This document shows, one piece after another, positions 63,431 through 64,000 of a DNA stretch of 64,000 nucleotides. The position numbers and the translations under genes are program-made. Each line of letters opens with the position of its first letter. Positions within the stretch are counted from its first letter, which is position 1. Source of the stretch: Leptidea sinapis (taxonomy: Eukaryota > Arthropoda > Insecta > Lepidoptera > Pieridae); the NCBI RefSeq assembly GCF_905404315.1, contig NC_066286.1, forward strand, positions 8,625,501-8,689,500. The letters are read 5' to 3'. The notes beneath the pieces were generated by a model. That model had not been told where the DNA came from, did no database searches, and saw only the letters and a list, made by a program, of their open reading frames with translations.

Positions 63431-63793
63431 CCTTTATGTATTTATGGTATGTGGATGCATGATGCAGCTATCGTACTCAATAACTTTTGTATTAATTTAC
63501 ATTTACTTTTTTGACTTACTCGTGTAAGTCATTGACTATTTGACGTTTGAGTGTATCTGTTGCATAATTTTACATTTTACATATTATATTGTAATTTGAA
63601 ATGATTTGTATATCGATGTACTTAAATGTAAATCTTGATATAAAAGAGTGGCAATGAGTTTCTTGCTACTTCTTCTTATTAGCTCAACCCTTTACGAAGT
63701 AGCGGTAAATTCAAAAATATTTTTTTTTGACATTCATAAGTGTCATTTCCGTGACCTACGTGAATAAACTGATTTTGATTTGATTTGATTTAG
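63431..63793 (+). repeat. CR1-like LINE or SINE 3' end with (TTTGAT)n tail
   Basis: GTATTAATTTACATTTACTT, GACTTACTCGTGTAAG, AAAGAGTGGCAATGAGTTTC and CATAAGTGTCATTTCCGTGA, then TGAATAAACTGATTTTGATT with TTTGAT units to 63793. The first 150 bp resemble the start of block A (10005-10150, 29006-29150). Confidence 0.6.
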
Positions 63794-63840
63794 TTCTCTA
63801 CAGATTATGTGTATAGTTCGGTGCGATTACTTGAGGTTAA

Positions 63841-64000
63841 TTTTTTAATGAAAATAAGGGACGATACGAGCAGGATGTTCAGCTAATGGTAATTCATACA
63901 TCCTGCTTATTACAATGCAGTGCCACTCAGGATTCTTGAAAAACCCAAGAATACTGAGCAGCACTACAATTGCGCTCTTCACCTAGAGACAATTTGCCTA
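63841..64000 (-). repeat. SINE-A copy 12, cut by the window end
   Basis: Starts TTTTTTAATGAAAATAAGGG with GACGATACGAGCAGGATGTT, GCAGTGCCACTCAGGATTCT and CTGAGCAGCACTACAATTGC. It continues beyond the window. Confidence 0.85.

Overview
The window looks like a transposon-dense, AT-rich intergenic region of a butterfly or moth nuclear genome. I could not support any intact host gene, rRNA or functional tRNA. The lepidopteran assignment is an inference from the repeat content: two families of jockey-type LINEs, RTE-, R1- and CR1-like LINE remnants, three tRNA-related or SINE-like families, an env-bearing gypsy element with a baculovirus-F-like envelope, mariner transposons and abundant small MITEs. 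Nearly every open reading frame of any length belongs to a mobile element and almost all are broken.

Layout. 0-10 kb: 3' stubs of jockey, RTE and R1-like LINEs and tRNA-derived SINEs. 10.0-24.3 kb: an ancestral sequence (blocks A, B, C) split by a nearly full-length jockey element (10.46-13.55 kb), a 5'-truncated env-bearing gypsy element on the + strand (13.8-19.2 kb), a second 5'-truncated gypsy on the - strand (20.1-23.0 kb) and a SINE (23.4-23.7 kb). 24.4-28.9 kb: a CR1-like LINE end, a mariner, and jockey fragments. 29.0-31.9 kb: a second, uninterrupted copy of blocks A-B-C, flanked by direct repeats. 32-45 kb: SINEs, RTE fragments, foldback elements and unassigned AT-rich DNA. 45.4-53.6 kb: a 3.2-kb unit present twice in direct orientation, separated by an RTE fragment and a 1.3-kb jockey fragment whose reading frame is almost open. 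53.7-64 kb: a MITE nested in a MITE, further SINE and LINE ends, and a second mariner.

One SINE-like family (called SINE-A here) occurs about twelve times. Its 3' end resembles that of the local jockey-A family, suggesting the LINE machinery mobilised it. A second dispersed family carries a motif with the layout of a minimal hammerhead ribozyme: CTGANGA core, stem II hairpin, GAAA, a very short palindromic stem III and a GTC triplet. It is intact at about 39.65 kb (- strand) and nearly intact at about 30.8 kb (+ strand), and it is the most interesting signal in the window.

Family names such as jockey-A, SINE-A and HHR-1 are local labels. Boundaries of degenerate repeats are approximate, and no database search was possible.
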